Under the pieces are notes generated by a model. That model was not told where the DNA came from. It saw only the letters and a program-made list of their open reading frames with translations, and did no database searches. From positions 1 to 37,338 of the forward strand of contig JAHIVC010000069.1 of NCBI GenBank assembly GCA_018816945.1: a stretch of 37,338 nucleotides of DNA, written 5' to 3'. This document shows positions 8,572 through 17,463 of the stretch, piece after piece; position 1 is the first letter of the stretch, and each line of letters starts with the position of its first letter. The translations under genes were made by a program, and so were the position numbers. This DNA comes from Bacteroidota bacterium. GTDB taxonomy: Bacteria; Bacteroidota; Bacteroidia; Bacteroidales; GCA-2711565.

Positions 8572-10266
8572 ATGAAAATAGCTATGCCAATTCCAAAAAA
8601 GAAAACCATCCAGCCGATAAAACTCTTTGAGAACATCGCGCTGACCTTTAGTGGTGGCGGTTACCGTGCCTCCACTTTTGGGCTGGGTATATTGTCATAC
8701 TTAAACCAAGCCCGTATCCGCAACAAATCACTCCTCGAAAATGTAAAAGGTTTGAGTACCGTAAGCGGAGGAACCTTAACCGGTGCTACCTATGCTTGTT
8801 CTGCAGCCGAAGGAAAGGATTTTAATACCTTTTATACACATTTTTATAAAACCCTTGAAGAAGATAGACTTTTGGGTATTGCCCTAGCTAAACTCGATTC
8901 AAACGAATTGTGGAAAAATTCACATAAAAAGCGGTCCTTGATCAATGCTTTTGCCCTGGCTTATGCTGAATTGCTAGCAAACAACACTTTTAGGTGCCTT
9001 CGGGAACAAAAATCACATTTGGAAGACATCTGTTTTAACGCTACCGACTTTTCATTCGGCTTGGCTTTTCGTTTCCAGACTTCCGGGATTTTCGGGAACT
9101 ATCATTTACAGAACACCAATCTCGATGCACTTTCAAACGATATGAAAATAGCTGATGCCATTGCTTCTTCCTCATGTTTCCCGATGGGATTCGAACCCAT
9201 GGTTTTACCGGATGATTATGTAAGTGATCATAATTCAACGACCTATGTTGCCATCAAAGCGCAAAAGGAATTTAAAAAAGGCGTCGGGATCATGGACGGG
9301 GGGATTGTGGATAATCAGGGGATAGGTAGTATTATGAATATCAACGTCAGGCGTGAAAAAGAAGGGAAACCTTACGATCTGATCATGGTTTGCGATGTAG
9401 GGAGTTATTTCATGGATCCATGGCAAGCATCGAAACTGAGCCTTGATGGTGAAGATGGATCTGCAAGCCCTAAAAAAATATATCAAACCGTCGTGAAAAA
9501 GTTAAGGTCAAGCTGGTGGATTTGGCTGCTACCAATACCTATTGCTGCAGCACTTTTGATCGGGGGTTTTTACAGCCAAAACGGAACCTGGCTGTTCATT
9601 GGTGGGGGTGCCATGGTAATGTTTGCAATCTTAGCCGGTGGCGCCAGATTATTTATTGATAAGATCGTTCATAAAATATTAAAAACATGGGGTTGGGTGA
9701 TGGGTATGCTGCCACACTTTATGCGGGATAAACTTGTTTATTTCGAAAACCTTCGCCTGCGATTAATCCAGCGAATGCTAGAAGAACGAGGTACTTCGGC
9801 CATGAAAATGATCAGTGAAATATTCCTGAAACAAATCCGCCGACTTAACTATAATTTGTTTTATGAACACCAGGATTTGAAAGACCGCAGAATTACCGCC
9901 CTCATTTATGAACTCACCAAAGAACAATATCAAAATGGCAAATCGGACGAAAAAGAACCGGAAGTAAAACGTGGGCAAATCCCAGATCCGGGCGACGGCA
10001 TTTATGCTGCAGCTAAAATAGCGAGCGAAATGGGAACCACCCTTTGGTTTTCGGTTGAAGATAAAAAAGTTTACCGGCTTAAAAACCTTGTTAGTTGCGG
10101 GCAGTTTACCGCGTGTTTTAACCTCCTGAAATATTGCGTTGACTTAAAAAGTTCAAAGGCAAAGGTTGATCCCGAATTGCTTGATGAGATGATTAAAGTC
10201 TTTGCAAACGATTGGAAAAAATTTATTAAAAATCCTTACTGGCTGCATGATCAGTATAGAAATTAA
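8572..10266 (+). CDS. Patatin-like phospholipase with central transmembrane pair
   Basis: The 564-aa product carries the patatin/cPLA2 signature. The oxyanion loop is SGGGYRAS (27-34). The nucleophile elbow is STVSGGTLTG (62-71) with Ser65. The dyad aspartate is in MDGGIVDNQG (241-250), Asp242. These predict a Ser-Asp lipid acyl hydrolase. Unlike typical patatins, two hydrophobic helices at about 315-332 and 338-362 (WWIWLLPIPIAAALLIGG; TWLFIGGGAMVMFAILAGG) follow the catalytic domain, then a 200-residue charged domain with no recognised match. There is no N-terminal signal, so the catalytic part is probably cytoplasmic and membrane-tethered. It leads a tight four-gene cassette with gaps of 20, 39 and -1 bases. 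The downstream partners are unrecognised. No nucleotide cyclase is nearby, so CBASS is not supported. Confidence 0.85.
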   Translation: MKIAMPIPKKKTIQPIKLFENIALTFSGGGYRASTFGLGILSYLNQARIRNKSLLENVKGLSTVSGGTLTGATYACSAAEGKDFNTFYTHFYKTLEEDRLLGIALAKLDSNELWKNSHKKRSLINAFALAYAELLANNTFRCLREQKSHLEDICFNATDFSFGLAFRFQTSGIFGNYHLQNTNLDALSNDMKIADAIASSSCFPMGFEPMVLPDDYVSDHNSTTYVAIKAQKEFKKGVGIMDGGIVDNQGIGSIMNINVRREKEGKPYDLIMVCDVGSYFMDPWQASKLSLDGEDGSASPKKIYQTVVKKLRSSWWIWLLPIPIAAALLIGGFYSQNGTWLFIGGGAMVMFAILAGGARLFIDKIVHKILKTWGWVMGMLPHFMRDKLVYFENLRLRLIQRMLEERGTSAMKMISEIFLKQIRRLNYNLFYEHQDLKDRRITALIYELTKEQYQNGKSDEKEPEVKRGQIPDPGDGIYAAAKIASEMGTTLWFSVEDKKVYRLKNLVSCGQFTACFNLLKYCVDLKSSKAKVDPELLDEMIKVFANDWKKFIKNPYWLHDQYRN

Positions 10267-10286
10267 CAATCTCAAACTAAAAAACT

Positions 10287-10793
10287 ATGGCAACAATCAA
10301 TGAATTAACACAGGAACAATTTAAGGATTTGCTCGACAACTATTTTGCTCCGCCTGAAGAACGGACGCAATTGACCGACGATGAACTAAAAGATCTGGCA
10401 AAAAGATTAAATGAAAGGATCAAAGTTCCCATTATTTCGGAAACCGGTGAGGAGAAAATCCTGATTAAGATTATCATCAAAATCGACCGCTTTTTGTACG
10501 ATAATTTACCAAATGAATTTTACGATCTGGTCAGAAGCATGGATAAAGGTATCGATGATGAAGAAGCCAAGCGATTAATTACGAGGCTTTCGAAGCTTGC
10601 CAATAAGCACATCGATTTGCCTTATCTACCCGAAATGGCTGAATATATAGCCATCCGACTGGTGATAGGGGTGATCGTGAATGCGGCCCGAAAGCAATGG
10701 GACCTCCGCAGGGCCAAGGAGAATATGTACGAAATGAAAGTACCTCATCAAAAATACGCGTCTCAATTTCAGTTGGAAAGCATTATTTCCTGA
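10287..10793 (+). CDS. Uncharacterised 168-aa protein of the patatin cassette
   Basis: I do not recognise this family. It is charged and mostly helical by eye, begins MATINELTQEQFKDLLDNYF, and has no signal peptide. One moderately hydrophobic stretch (about 124-138, AIRLVIGVIVNAA) might be a buried helix rather than a membrane span. It begins 20 bases after the patatin stop and is followed 39 bases later by the lipoprotein gene, so co-transcription is likely. Reading-frame length and codon use are like its neighbours, which supports it being real. A partner or regulator of the phospholipase is possible but unproven. Confidence 0.7.
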   Translation: MATINELTQEQFKDLLDNYFAPPEERTQLTDDELKDLAKRLNERIKVPIISETGEEKILIKIIIKIDRFLYDNLPNEFYDLVRSMDKGIDDEEAKRLITRLSKLANKHIDLPYLPEMAEYIAIRLVIGVIVNAARKQWDLRRAKENMYEMKVPHQKYASQFQLESIIS

Positions 10794-10832
10794 CAATCGA
10801 CTAGATTTTAACAATATAATATTTTACAGAAT

Positions 10833-11312
10833 ATGAAAACTTCCATCATAAGTAAGCCAAGATATATACAAATCATGTTTTTGGCTATGATTGTTTTGCT
10901 TTTAGGTGCATCGTGCAGGGTAACCCTAATTCCTACTTACGATGATTCTATTGCTCAACAAATTGACCAGACTTCCAAACAGGTTGACAAATTCTACCTG
11001 ACTATGTTGGAATTATCAACCACTAGTAACAATGGCAGGGCTTTTGAACATTTTGTCCTCCAATATCTTGACATTGAAGTAGAACTGAATTCATTGCTCA
11101 GTAAAAATAAAGTGAGGCCATTGAACCAAAATTCAACAAGGATTTGTGAGATTACCCTCGAGCTTTGGGTAAAGTATAAAGAGGAACATAAAAAAGACAA
11201 TACCCTTAGCGATGGACTTGTGAAATTGAACCGGAAAACCTTCAGCGATTTATTTTATGCCATGCAGGTTGCAGAAGAAGGTAAAAAAATTGCAGGCAAT
11301 CCACCCAAATAA
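10833..11312 (+). CDS. Small lipoprotein of the patatin cassette
   Basis: The 159-aa product has a basic start, a hydrophobic helix (15-24) and a lipobox-like LLGASC, giving Cys28 as the probable lipidated residue. The mature part is helical (DDSIAQQIDQTSKQVDKFYLTMLEL and later segments) with no known domain that I can identify. It is the only cassette member predicted to cross the inner membrane. Its stop overlaps the start of the next gene (TAATG, 11310-11314), typical of translational coupling. Confidence 0.75.
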   Translation: MKTSIISKPRYIQIMFLAMIVLLLGASCRVTLIPTYDDSIAQQIDQTSKQVDKFYLTMLELSTTSNNGRAFEHFVLQYLDIEVELNSLLSKNKVRPLNQNSTRICEITLELWVKYKEEHKKDNTLSDGLVKLNRKTFSDLFYAMQVAEEGKKIAGNPPK

Positions 11313-11659
11313 TGAACCAAAAATTTATAAAGATGAATTTCGATATCAATAAAGTACTTGCAGATATGCTTGCTGCTATGAAAGGAACCGTTAGCGACCA
11401 TTGGTCTGAAGTTAAAGATACTGCTAATCAATTCCTTCAGAGGGATAAGGATAGGTTGGAACTGTTGGCCGAGTTAAGGATCACGGGCGATCTGAATCAG
11501 GAAAAATTTGAATCACGATTGCAGGATGAAAAACTGATACTGGAAGCTGAGCTTAATGCCTTGGCCGTTATTTCGAAAGCCATTGCACAAAAAGCAGCCA
11601 ATGCAGCCTTTGATGTTTTACAAAAAGCTGTGAATGCTGCCATTTCTGCCGTGTTTTGA
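11312..11659 (+). CDS. Small helical protein of the patatin cassette
   Basis: The product is 115 aa, or 108 aa if the second ATG at 11333 is used. The first ATG overlaps the preceding stop as TAATG, which favours it. The product has no signal peptide. Residues about 45-85 are heavily charged and predicted helical. The last 30 residues form an Ala-rich amphipathic helix (AIAQKAANAAFDVLQKAVNA) ending in Phe, a shape seen in membrane-binding or oligomerising proteins. No family is recognised. It closes the cassette; no plus-strand terminator is obvious after it. Confidence 0.7.
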   Translation: MNQKFIKMNFDINKVLADMLAAMKGTVSDHWSEVKDTANQFLQRDKDRLELLAELRITGDLNQEKFESRLQDEKLILEAELNALAVISKAIAQKAANAAFDVLQKAVNAAISAVF

Positions 11660-11682
11660 TTTCATGCTAAAAATGACTTTAT

Positions 11683-11710
11683 TTAAAAAAACCGCCCATA
11701 ATGAGCGGTT
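11683..11710 (-). terminator. Terminator of the 127-aa exported protein gene
   Basis: On the minus strand AACCGC pairs with GCGGTT around a nine-base loop and is followed by seven Ts. It lies 23 bases past the stop of the gene at 11734 and between the converging units, so its hairpin may also help end the patatin cassette transcript. Confidence 0.8.
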
Positions 11711-11733
11711 GAATCCATTTTGAGGTAAACCGT

Positions 11734-12117
11734 TTAGTTCGGGCAAGGGTAGTTGTAGCAAACAATAAGCCATGATCTTAATTCAGTGGCTCGTCCGTCC
11801 AAAATACCAATATATTTTGGTTGGTTCAGGATGGCATCCAATGCGTCCAGGCTTTTTAATGCATCCTCAAGATCGCAAGTTCGAGCATATACCAATGCTT
11901 TTAACACATGTTTTTCAATTGCCGGATTCTTCAGTGAGGGTTTATCAAAGGAATTGGCAGTCAGGATAATTCTATCAGCCGACTTTTCCATGAGATTGCA
12001 TGGTGTATTGCTTGTTGCAGATGCTGTAGCTTCTGCCTGAGCAGCAGATTCTTGGCCAAAGGCATAAATACCTGAAAACATAAAAATGCACAAAAAGGCA
12101 AAAAATGACTTTTTCAT
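11734..12117 (-). CDS. Small exported protein of unknown function
   Basis: The 127-aa product has a signal peptide (1-21, ending AFGQ), an Ala/Ser/Thr-rich linker (22-37) and a helical domain with four cysteines (Cys40, one near residue 80 in ARTCDLEDAL, and two at the C-terminus in VCYNYPCPN), probably disulphide-bonded. No family is recognised. It converges on the patatin cassette and has its own strong terminator, so it is an independent unit. Confidence 0.7.
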   Translation of the reverse strand: MKKSFFAFLCIFMFSGIYAFGQESAAQAEATASATSNTPCNLMEKSADRIILTANSFDKPSLKNPAIEKHVLKALVYARTCDLEDALKSLDALDAILNQPKYIGILDGRATELRSWLIVCYNYPCPN

Positions 12118-12527
12118 AATTCTCGAATTTAAGTTGAACAGTTAACGCGCTTTAGTCCTGATTAATTAGGATTTAAGGTGTAAGTTAATCAAAAAAAGCG
12201 TGCTTTGCAATAGCTGATTCCGTAAATCTGATTTGATTCTTAGCTACAATCCAGGTGAAAATCGGCTGACCCAATAAATGGTATTAAACCCCAGAGCAAG
12301 CTCTGGACTATCATTTCCGTAGCAATCTACGGGGAATTAAACCATACCTTCTCGTCCGACGAAGCGGAACGCGAAGGAGGATTAAACTTTTATTTGTAAT
12401 TTCGCCGGCACTGTAAATATTTTCGGTGTAAACAGTAAACATAAAACAGGGTCAATTTCATGGAACTAACATACTTTTAAGGTTTTGTCAGTTACTTTAC
12501 ATTTTACTTTATAACTACGCATATAAC
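12118..12527. other. Intergenic region, 410 bp, with hairpin modules
   Basis: No gene is seen. The centre (12283-12387) is a set of GC-rich hairpins separated by the word ATTAAAC, listed separately. The right end must hold the promoter of the phosphoglycerol transferase; no clear -7 box was found. Confidence 0.6.
12283..12387. repeat. Three hairpin modules punctuated by ATTAAAC
   Basis: ATTAAAC occurs at 12283, 12336 and 12381. Hairpin one is CCAGAGC/GCTCTGG (12291-12306). Hairpin two is CCGTAG/CTACGG (12317-12332). The third segment has a weaker CCTTC/GAAGG stem enclosing CGTCCGACG (12346-12377). The regular punctuation suggests a composite palindromic repeat or structured RNA rather than chance. 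Confidence 0.5.
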
Positions 12528-14486
12528 ATGATCAATATATTGAAAAAAATACTCAATTATTTAAAACCTGAACCAATTTATAAGGTTTTGATATTTAGAT
12601 TATTGTTGGTGTATTTAATTTTTATGCTATCGCGCATTATATTTTATATTTTCAATCAGAATTATTTCTCAAATTCACATTTGAGCTCACTGCCAAATAT
12701 ATTTATAGGAGGATTGGTTTTCGATACAGTTGCAATTTTATACACCAATTCTTTGGTTATTATATTGAGCATAATTCCTTTTCAATTTCGTTACAAAAAA
12801 GGATTTCAGAGCTTTATGAAATATCTGTTTTTTATTTGCAATGGAATTGCTCTTTTGGCCAATTTAATGGATGTTGCTTATTTTCCATTTACTTTAAGTC
12901 GTACAACTTTTAGTGTGTTTTCGCAATTTGGTAACGAAAACAATCTGGTGCCGCTTTTCCTGAATTTTTTTGTTGACTATTGGTATATGGTTTTGTTTTT
13001 GATCCTATTAATGTGGTTAATGATTTTTTTGTATAAAAAAATAAAAATGCCAACTTTGGCTGAAAAACCATCCATTAAATATTACATAAAAGCTTTGCTT
13101 TTGATACCGATCGTATCAGCAATTTTTGTAATTGGGGCCCGCGGTGGAATCCTTCACAGTACGCGCCCGATAACGATGAGCAATGCCGGGGATTATGTGC
13201 AAAATCAGGCAGAAATTCATTTGGTTTTGAATACCCCGTTCTGCCTTATAAAAACCATTTTTCATCATTCGCTTGAGAAAAAAACCTATTTTTCGGATAA
13301 AGCAGATTTAGAAAAAATATACAATCCAATTCGTGTTTTAAATCCCAATGATACGGTTAAAAAATACAATATAGTATTGATCATTCTTGAAAGTTTTGGA
13401 AAGGAGAGTATCGGTTTTTTTAATAATAATCTCTACGGTTATACTCCATTTGTTGATTCCTTATGCACTCACAGTCTGGTTTTTCAACATTCATTTGCCA
13501 ATGGTCGGAAATCAATTGATATTTTACCCAGTACCATGCTTTCGATTCCTTCGCTTGGTGAACCCTTTGTTTTGACTGAATATTTCAGTAATAATTTGAA
13601 AAGTTTACCCCAAATTTTAAAGGAGGAAAATTATCATACTTCATTTTTTCATGGAGCTCCAAATGGCTCAATGGGTTTTTCGGCGTTAACAAATTTAATT
13701 GGCATTGATCATTATTTCGGTAAAAATGAATTTATTAGTGAAAATAAAATAAATACAAGAGAAAGCGGAAATTTATGGGGGATTTGGGACGAAGATTTTT
13801 TCAAGTATTATGCTAAAAAAATTAATGAATTCGAGCAACCATTTTTTACAAGTATTTTTTCGCTAAGTTCACATCATCCGTATGACCTGCCTGAAAAATA
13901 TAAAAATGAATTTCCCGAAGGAAAACATCCGATATATAGAACAATCGGATATTCAGATTTTGCGCTAAAAGAATTTTTTGAAGCGGCTCAAAAAATGCCC
14001 TGGTTTGAAAATACAATATTTGTTATCACTGCCGATCATTGTCAAAGTACGCCAACTCACGATGAGTATAATACATCAACGGGATTATTTAGTGTTCCGA
14101 TCATCTTTTATTCAGCAAATGAAAAATTGAATTTGAAGGGGAATTCTGAAAAATTGATCCAGCAAATTGATATTATGCCAACTTTATTGGGAATGATTAA
14201 TTATAATAAATCCTATTTTTCGTTTGGGAATGACGCTTTAAATGCAGAAAATCATTTTCTTGTAAATTATGTAAATGGAATTTATCAGGTATTTTATGGC
14301 GATTTTGTTTTACATTTTGACGGTACAAAAACAGTGGCTCTATTCGATTACAAAAAAGATATTTTATTGCAAAATAATTTACATGGCAATAACCAAGAAT
14401 TGCAACTGAAAATGGAGGATTTTGCCAAAGCTTTTGTTCAGCAGTATAATAATCGGATTATTGAAAACAGGATGACGGTCGATTAG
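12528..14486 (+). CDS. LtaS/OpgB-type membrane phosphoglycerol or phosphoethanolamine transferase (sulfatase fold)
   Basis: The 652-aa product has about five transmembrane helices in residues 20-220, then an extracytoplasmic alkaline-phosphatase/sulfatase domain. Visible motifs are NIVLIILESFGKES with Glu288 as a metal ligand, NGRKSIDILPS with Ser329 at the usual nucleophile place, SSHHPYDLP, and TADHC with Asp503 and His504 as further ligands. LtaS uses Thr as nucleophile; here Ser is found. In Gram-negatives such enzymes decorate periplasmic glucans, lipid A or capsule with phospho-head groups, taking them from phospholipid. The target is not evident from the neighbours. Length matches the family (about 620-670). 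Confidence 0.9.
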   Translation: MINILKKILNYLKPEPIYKVLIFRLLLVYLIFMLSRIIFYIFNQNYFSNSHLSSLPNIFIGGLVFDTVAILYTNSLVIILSIIPFQFRYKKGFQSFMKYLFFICNGIALLANLMDVAYFPFTLSRTTFSVFSQFGNENNLVPLFLNFFVDYWYMVLFLILLMWLMIFLYKKIKMPTLAEKPSIKYYIKALLLIPIVSAIFVIGARGGILHSTRPITMSNAGDYVQNQAEIHLVLNTPFCLIKTIFHHSLEKKTYFSDKADLEKIYNPIRVLNPNDTVKKYNIVLIILESFGKESIGFFNNNLYGYTPFVDSLCTHSLVFQHSFANGRKSIDILPSTMLSIPSLGEPFVLTEYFSNNLKSLPQILKEENYHTSFFHGAPNGSMGFSALTNLIGIDHYFGKNEFISENKINTRESGNLWGIWDEDFFKYYAKKINEFEQPFFTSIFSLSSHHPYDLPEKYKNEFPEGKHPIYRTIGYSDFALKEFFEAAQKMPWFENTIFVITADHCQSTPTHDEYNTSTGLFSVPIIFYSANEKLNLKGNSEKLIQQIDIMPTLLGMINYNKSYFSFGNDALNAENHFLVNYVNGIYQVFYGDFVLHFDGTKTVALFDYKKDILLQNNLHGNNQELQLKMEDFAKAFVQQYNNRIIENRMTVD

Positions 14487-14700
14487 TTTTATCTTCTAAA
14501 AAATCATCGCTTCAATGTGCTTTTTCATAGTGTAATATCCTTTTGAACTTTGGATTCATTAAACGCAAGTGATCTTTATAAAATAATTGATCCGGTAATT
14601 ATTTATATTACTTGACATATAAAATGTCTATCTAATTGTTAAAAAATCCTATAATTCATTAATGGATGTTAAATATTTAGCGATGGTTTGCCAAACAGCG

Positions 14701-14708
14701 TAAATTTG
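14701..14708 (+). promoter_or_regulatory. Candidate Bacteroidota -7 box (TAAATTTG)
   Basis: It matches TAnnTTTG and lies 11 bases before the ATG at 14720. No good -33 element is seen at the usual spacing, so the call is tentative and would give a very short leader. Confidence 0.35.
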
Positions 14709-14719
14709 GTCATTAATAA

Positions 14720-15529
14720 ATGAAAGAAGTGGGTTGTCGCAAATATAAGCTAAGTAAGATATTCATAAGTATAGCCGTGTTGATCAGCCTCCAATCGCAT
14801 TTAATTGGTCAGGTAATAATTCAAGGGATTGTTAAAGATCAAAAAAGCGGACAGCCTATTTCTTTTGCAAATATTTATATCCCTGAAAAAAGAATGGGTA
14901 CCGCCACTAATCTTTATGGTGAATTCAAATTTGAACTCAGCCCTATCGACAGCATGTTAATTTCAGCCATTGGATACGAAAGCCGGCTCATTTATCTGAA
15001 TGATTCTGTTTATAATGAATCGATTGAAATAAATATCGATTTAGTGCCAAGGATCTATGATTTAACAGAAGTGGTCATTAGACCATTTCCAACTTATGAA
15101 CGATTTAAGCATGAAATCCTGAATTATGAAATGACGCCCGAAGAAATCAATGCCAAAGCACTTCAAGAGGCATTTAGGCGGAATTTGGCAATGTTATCAC
15201 AAAACACAAAACCCATCGATTATCTGGATGACAGAGGAGGGATCAGTCTCGGAAGTCCGGTGACAGCGATTTATAAATTATTCAGCAGGGATGCTAAGAA
15301 TGAAAAGAAGTATAATAAGCTTTTAATAGCTGACAAAATCAGATTAAAAGTTGGAGAACGTTTAAATTTTGAAGTAGTTGGTAAACTAACAGGTTTAAAA
15401 GATGAAAAGGAAGTAAATGATTTTATTGCTTACTGCAATCTTACTGATGCATTTGTTCTCGCCTGTACCGATATTCAGCTATATAATCGCATTATGGAAT
15501 GCTTTCAGGAGTATACCTTAAAAGAATGA
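14720..15529 (+). CDS. Carboxypeptidase-regulatory-like domain protein, exported
   Basis: The 269-aa product has a signal peptide (about 1-30, ending LIGQ). A CarboxypepD_reg-like domain follows (VIIQGIVKDQKSGQPISFAN... to about 120), the fold that precedes TonB-dependent receptors, but no plug or barrel is attached. The remaining 150 residues are helical, with RRNLAMLSQNTKPIDYLDDRGGISLGSPVTAIYKLF, a pattern seen in similar stand-alone Bacteroidota proteins of unknown role. It lies 233 bases after the transferase and converges with the GNAT gene. Confidence 0.8.
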   Translation: MKEVGCRKYKLSKIFISIAVLISLQSHLIGQVIIQGIVKDQKSGQPISFANIYIPEKRMGTATNLYGEFKFELSPIDSMLISAIGYESRLIYLNDSVYNESIEINIDLVPRIYDLTEVVIRPFPTYERFKHEILNYEMTPEEINAKALQEAFRRNLAMLSQNTKPIDYLDDRGGISLGSPVTAIYKLFSRDAKNEKKYNKLLIADKIRLKVGERLNFEVVGKLTGLKDEKEVNDFIAYCNLTDAFVLACTDIQLYNRIMECFQEYTLKE

Positions 15530-15545
15530 GCCTCGAACACGTAGG

Positions 15546-15974
15546 TTAATCCTTTCTGAACCATTTTAATTCCATGCCCGGAGATATTTCAGGTCGTCGT
15601 GTAAAACCGGATTTTTCGTAAAATCCTGCTTTATCCTTTGCCGAAAATAATTGTATATCCCTTATTTGATGCGTTTTGCATTTAAGTACAAGTTGTTCCA
15701 GTATCTTTTTTCCAAGACCCTTACTTTGGTATTCAGGCAAAATAATCAAATCGATGATGAGGGCATGTATAATACCATCACTAATGAGCCTTCCTAAACC
15801 GACCAATTGATCCCCGTCGTATGCTGAATAGGTGTACCAGCTGTTGTGTATTGCATACTCTAGTTCCTTATCAGAAAGTTTGTATGAATTGTTCCATCCG
15901 GTAGTTAAAAAAAGTTCCAAAAACTTTTTTGTTTCAGGGACTTTTTCCGAAAATATGAATTCTGGTAACTGCAT
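15546..15974 (-). CDS. GNAT family N-acetyltransferase
   Basis: The 142-aa product has the GNAT fold. The acetyl-CoA pyrophosphate loop is ILPEYQSKGLGKKILEQL (R/Q-x-x-G-x-G/A type), preceded by strand ALIIDLI and followed by the C-terminal FYEKSGFTRR. Length is typical of a single GNAT domain. Substrate is not predictable. It lies 35 bases downstream of the M28 peptidase gene on the same strand, so the two may be co-transcribed. Confidence 0.88.
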   Translation of the reverse strand: MQLPEFIFSEKVPETKKFLELFLTTGWNNSYKLSDKELEYAIHNSWYTYSAYDGDQLVGLGRLISDGIIHALIIDLIILPEYQSKGLGKKILEQLVLKCKTHQIRDIQLFSAKDKAGFYEKSGFTRRPEISPGMELKWFRKD

Positions 15975-16009
15975 TATAATTCTCTTTTTAAACCTTAATC
16001 ATTGATTTA

Positions 16010-17368
16010 TTATCTTCTTGCAGGTGCCGGAAAAATAATTTCACTTTCATGTCCATCAGCATCAATCGATTGCACTGCGAAAAAATAATTATCTTTTGAA
16101 TAAGGAAGCTCAATAGAAGTTTCTTTTACAAATATTTTTCTTTCCCACAACGCTTGATAAGTTTCCCGCATCAATACATAATACCCGGCCGGCTTTTTAC
16201 CTTTGGAGGGTGCTTCCCAGCTCAGATTGGTTGAGTTGCTGAGTCCGGCTAAACTAATGCCAACATTTTCAGGGGCATAAGGAGCTAATGCTAAATTGGC
16301 TAAAGTTGCCAGGTTGATCCCTGCATTTTTACGCACATATTCATAATCAACAAATTCTGGAGTATCTCCGTAATGGATCCCATTTTCTTCTCTTACAACC
16401 TGATGGGTCCTATCATAGTTCTCATTGAATTCAGTAATTCGAACGGCTATAAAACCTAATTTACAGAAAGGAGTATGATCACCACCACGGCCGAAACGAT
16501 CATTTCGATAAATGAGTGTAACACTCAACTGGTCAACATAACGTTCGCCTATTTCCTTCACATAACGTGCTAATTGTCTGGCTTTGCCATCATTCTCCAT
16601 GGCAGAATACGCCCTTGCTTTAGCCATTTGTTCAGTTTCAAGTTGAGGAATACCTTCGCTGAATACGCGTACTTTCATATTGTCGTTCAACAAAGTTCCG
16701 CTCGATCCGCTATTCCCGATCATATCGTTATTGAGCATGGCAACAAGGTTCCAGTTTTCGGATTTTGCAATTGATGCCATATTAGCGGCACCAAGTAGTC
16801 CATGTTCTTCACCTGAAACAGCGGTAAAAATAATGGTTCCGGAGAATGCTTTTTTAGACATGATGCGCACCAATTCCATGATGGCCGCTACTCCTGAAGC
16901 ATCATCATTTGCTCCCGGGGCGAACACTTTTCCGTCGTTATTGTCTTCAGCACGGGAATCCAAATGTGCGCTGATTAAAAATATCCTGTCATCAGTCGGA
17001 TCGTTTCCTTTAAGTGTGGCAACCACATTTTGTAATTCCAACTCTGTTTTGATTCGTTGACCTTCACCACCGGCTTTATATTTAACCAATTCAACACTTA
17101 AGCGTCCGTTTGAAGAAGGGATGGACTTTTCCATTTCAGTTTTAATCCAGTTCCAGGCTGCTCCAATACCTTGCCTGGTGTCGTTTTGAACGCTTAAATT
17201 ATTTCTTGAATTAAAACTTACCAGTTTACGTACAGTCGCTTCTATATTCTTACTTGAAATTTCGTCGACCATTTGTTTAATAGCCGGATCGCGAACGACG
17301 GTTGTTTGAGGATAGGCTATAAAAACCAAAATGAAGCTAAATACGAATGATAAGGCTGATTTTTTCAT
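16010..17368 (-). CDS. Secreted M28-family zinc aminopeptidase with C-terminal FN3-like domain
   Basis: The 452-aa product has a signal peptide (1-21). The M28 co-catalytic two-zinc site is visible: His135 and Asp137 in AHLDSR, Asp155 in GANDDASG, Glu187/Glu188 in SGEEHG, Asp215 in LNNDMIGN, and His298 in GRGGDHTPF. Residues about 365-450 form a small beta domain (NLSWEAPSKGKKPAGYYVLMRE...), fibronectin type III-like, as often appended to secreted M28 enzymes. It is predicted to release N-terminal amino acids from peptides outside the cytoplasm. Confidence 0.92.
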   Translation of the reverse strand: MKKSALSFVFSFILVFIAYPQTTVVRDPAIKQMVDEISSKNIEATVRKLVSFNSRNNLSVQNDTRQGIGAAWNWIKTEMEKSIPSSNGRLSVELVKYKAGGEGQRIKTELELQNVVATLKGNDPTDDRIFLISAHLDSRAEDNNDGKVFAPGANDDASGVAAIMELVRIMSKKAFSGTIIFTAVSGEEHGLLGAANMASIAKSENWNLVAMLNNDMIGNSGSSGTLLNDNMKVRVFSEGIPQLETEQMAKARAYSAMENDGKARQLARYVKEIGERYVDQLSVTLIYRNDRFGRGGDHTPFCKLGFIAVRITEFNENYDRTHQVVREENGIHYGDTPEFVDYEYVRKNAGINLATLANLALAPYAPENVGISLAGLSNSTNLSWEAPSKGKKPAGYYVLMRETYQALWERKIFVKETSIELPYSKDNYFFAVQSIDADGHESEIIFPAPARR

Positions 17369-17463
17369 GAGTTAGGCTTTAGGTAAATATTTAATAAGTA
17401 TAAAATTCAATATTTTGAATGTAAAGTTATGAAAAGTGTAATCATATTTTTACCAATTCACGT

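Noticed and set aside
8572-11659. CBASS defence system based on the patatin
   Set aside because: No cyclic-nucleotide synthase, E1/E2-like or HORMA gene is adjacent, and the patatin carries a transmembrane pair not typical of CapV.
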